This document shows positions 24,285-25,830 of a stretch of DNA of 25,830 nucleotides, in pieces. Positions within the stretch are counted from its first letter, which is position 1; each line of letters starts with the position of its first letter. The stretch is taken from the NCBI GenBank assembly GCA_027081495.1, contig JALWKJ010000034.1, forward strand, positions 1-25,830, written 5' to 3'. The notes under the pieces were generated by a model. That model saw only the letters and a program-made list of their open reading frames with translations, had not been told where the DNA came from and ran no database searches. This DNA is from Campylobacterales bacterium (GTDB lineage: Bacteria; Campylobacterota; Campylobacteria; Campylobacterales; QNZT01). A program made the translations under genes and the position numbers.

Positions 24285-25169
24285 ATGGCAAATCTAAAAG
24301 ATATTAAAAGAAATATCAAAAGTGTTAAAAATACTCAAAAGACAACTCGTGCGATGAAGCTTGTTTCTACGGCGAAACTTCGCCGTGCCGAGGAAGCCGC
24401 CAAGAGAGCCAGAATTTATGCCGACAAGTTAAACGAAATGCTTTTTGAGATTTCCGAAAAGATAAACAAATTTAAAATCGGAGGCTCGACCAGTAAATTT
24501 TTTAATAAAGTCGAGAATCCAAAAACGGTAGATATCCTTTTTGTAACCGCCGACAAAGGATTATGCGGGGGGTTTAACGCGCAGACGATCAAAGAGGTAA
24601 AAAGAGTTATGCAAGAGTATGAAAGCAAGGGCTCGTCGGTTCGTCTTAGATGCGTCGGAAGAAAAGGTATTGATTTTTTCAATTTTCAAGGAATAGATAT
24701 TTTAGATAAATATATCGGCATAAGCGCCGCTCCTACATATGAGAAGGCTCAAGAAGTTATCCAAAAAGCCGTAGATTCGTTTGTCAATGAAGAGACCGAC
24801 ACGATAGTGCTTATACATAACGGTTATAAAAATATGATAACCCAAGAGATGAAAACCGTTCATCTCATGCCTGTCGATACGATCGATATCGAAGATAAAG
24901 AGGATGAGTCTATGATGGAGATCGAAGCCGAAGACGAGGAGAAGATTCTTGACGAATTGATAAGAAAATATTTTGAGTATAATATGTTTTACGCTTTGAT
25001 AGATTCGCTCGCGGCCGAGCATAGCGCTAGAATGCAGGCGATGGATAACGCTACAAACAACGCTAAAGAGAGAGTCGAACAGTTGACTATCCAGTACAAT
25101 AAAGCTAGACAAGAAGCGATAACTACCGAACTTATTGAAATTATAAGCGGTATGGAATCATTAAAATAA
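24285..25169 (+). CDS. atpG: F-type ATP synthase subunit gamma
   Basis: Gamma is the central rotor shaft inside the alpha3-beta3 ring. The 294 residues start MANLKDIKRNIKSVKNTQKT and end in NKARQEAITTELIEIISG, the two helices of the rotor coiled coil. DKGLCGGFNAQ is the conserved GLCGxxN segment. An acidic patch DIEDKEDESMMEIEAEDEE lies about residues 200-218, a likely surface loop. It is separated by eight bases from atpA and by 29 bases from atpD. Confidence 0.97.
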   Translation: MANLKDIKRNIKSVKNTQKTTRAMKLVSTAKLRRAEEAAKRARIYADKLNEMLFEISEKINKFKIGGSTSKFFNKVENPKTVDILFVTADKGLCGGFNAQTIKEVKRVMQEYESKGSSVRLRCVGRKGIDFFNFQGIDILDKYIGISAAPTYEKAQEVIQKAVDSFVNEETDTIVLIHNGYKNMITQEMKTVHLMPVDTIDIEDKEDESMMEIEAEDEEKILDELIRKYFEYNMFYALIDSLAAEHSARMQAMDNATNNAKERVEQLTIQYNKARQEAITTELIEIISGMESLK

Positions 25170-25198
25170 GAAAAAAATAGGTAAAAGGAGCATTATAG

Positions 25199-25830
25199 AT
25201 GGAAGGTGTTATTTCACAGGTCATAGGACCTGTAGTCGATGTTGATTTTGAAGGATATGTTCCGGAAATCAACGAAGCGATCGAGGTAAATTACGAAGTT
25301 GAGGGAGTAAAGCAAAAGCTTATTCTTGAAGTTGCCGCAATTGTCGGCGACAATCGCGTAAGAACTATCGCGATGGATATGAGCGAGGGACTTGTAAGAG
25401 GTCAAAAAGTTAAGGCGATGGGAGCTCCGATCAAAGTTCCGGTAGGCGAAGAGGTTCTTGGCAGAATCTTCAATGTCATAGGCGATCCGATCGATGAAGC
25501 CGGAGAAGTTAAAGCCAAAGAGTACTGGTCGATTCACAGAGATCCTCCCGTATTTGAAGACCAAAGCACTAAATCGGAGATTTTCGAAACTGGTATAAAA
25601 GTGGTCGATCTTTTGGCTCCTTACGCAAAAGGCGGTAAAGTCGGTCTCTTTGGAGGCGCGGGCGTGGGTAAAACCGTTATTATCATGGAGCTTATCCATA
25701 ATGTCGCTTTTAAACATAGCGGTTATTCCGTATTTGCGGGCGTCGGTGAAAGAACCAGGGAAGGTAACGACCTATATGAAGAGATGAAAGAGTCGAATGT
25801 TCTCGATAAAGTCGCCTTATGTTACGGTCA
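25199..25830 (+). CDS. atpD: F-type ATP synthase subunit beta, N-terminal part (cut by window edge)
   Basis: Beta carries the catalytic sites of F1. The first 210 residues are visible: the beta-barrel start MEGVISQVIGPVVDVDFEG, then GLFGGAGVGKTVIIMELI with the catalytic Walker A loop (Gly152-Thr159), and GVGERTREGNDLYEEM with the conserved catalytic Glu region. The start ATG is at 25199-25201 with AAAAGGAG eight bases upstream. The frame stays open to the window end, so the gene is partial only because of the edge. Confidence 0.98.
   Translation, partial: MEGVISQVIGPVVDVDFEGYVPEINEAIEVNYEVEGVKQKLILEVAAIVGDNRVRTIAMDMSEGLVRGQKVKAMGAPIKVPVGEEVLGRIFNVIGDPIDEAGEVKAKEYWSIHRDPPVFEDQSTKSEIFETGIKVVDLLAPYAKGGKVGLFGGAGVGKTVIIMELIHNVAFKHSGYSVFAGVGERTREGNDLYEEMKESNVLDKVALCYG

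Noticed and set aside
25214..25717. Minus-strand frame of 167 codons opposite atpD
   Set aside because: atpD on the plus strand is unmistakable; long antisense frames are common opposite conserved genes of this codon use.

Overview
The window looks like chromosomal DNA of a member of the Campylobacterota (Epsilonproteobacteria). The evidence is the right-hand gene order obgE-proB-fmt-birA-parA-parB-atpF'-atpF-atpH-atpA-atpG-atpD, with paired b' and b subunits of the ATP synthase stator and short one-domain versions of ProB and BirA. Composition is AT-rich (about 38-43% G+C in the stretches I counted). I cannot name the genus from the sequence alone.

Left third (50-7147, minus strand): a compact type III-A CRISPR interference operon read right to left, cas6-cas10/csm1-csm2-csm3-csm4-csm5. 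The genes overlap or are separated by at most 21 bases. Cas10 keeps both its HD motif and its GGDD cyclase motif, and Csm3 keeps the backbone-cutting Asp, so the complex looks catalytically intact. No CRISPR array, no cas1/cas2 and no cyclic-oligoadenylate effector lie inside the window. Csm5 has a long charged C-terminal extension, and cas6 is clearly richer in G+C than the rest of the operon.

Middle (7148-15927, plus strand): after an AT-rich divergent intergenic region comes a three-gene RND metal-efflux operon (TolC-like outer-membrane factor, membrane-fusion protein, CusA-type pump). The pump keeps the three copper/silver-binding methionines with exactly the spacing of E. coli CusA. It is followed by a seven-bladed LVIVD-repeat lipoprotein and by three overlapping genes for type IV pilin-like (pseudopilin) proteins.

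Right third (15928-25830, plus strand): a 130-base palindromic element of unknown nature separates the pseudopilins from a tightly packed housekeeping operon. That operon holds obgE (ribosome assembly GTPase), proB (proline synthesis), fmt (initiator tRNA formylation), birA (biotin ligase), parA/parB (chromosome segregation) and then the F1Fo ATP synthase operon up to atpD, which is cut by the window edge. Most joints from obgE to parA are ATGA-type overlaps, so translation is probably coupled.

The points most worth a second look are the palindromic element at 15925-16054, the extended csm5 end with an in-frame open stretch after its stop, the composition of cas6, and the lack of adaptation and signalling partners beside an apparently complete type III-A complex.
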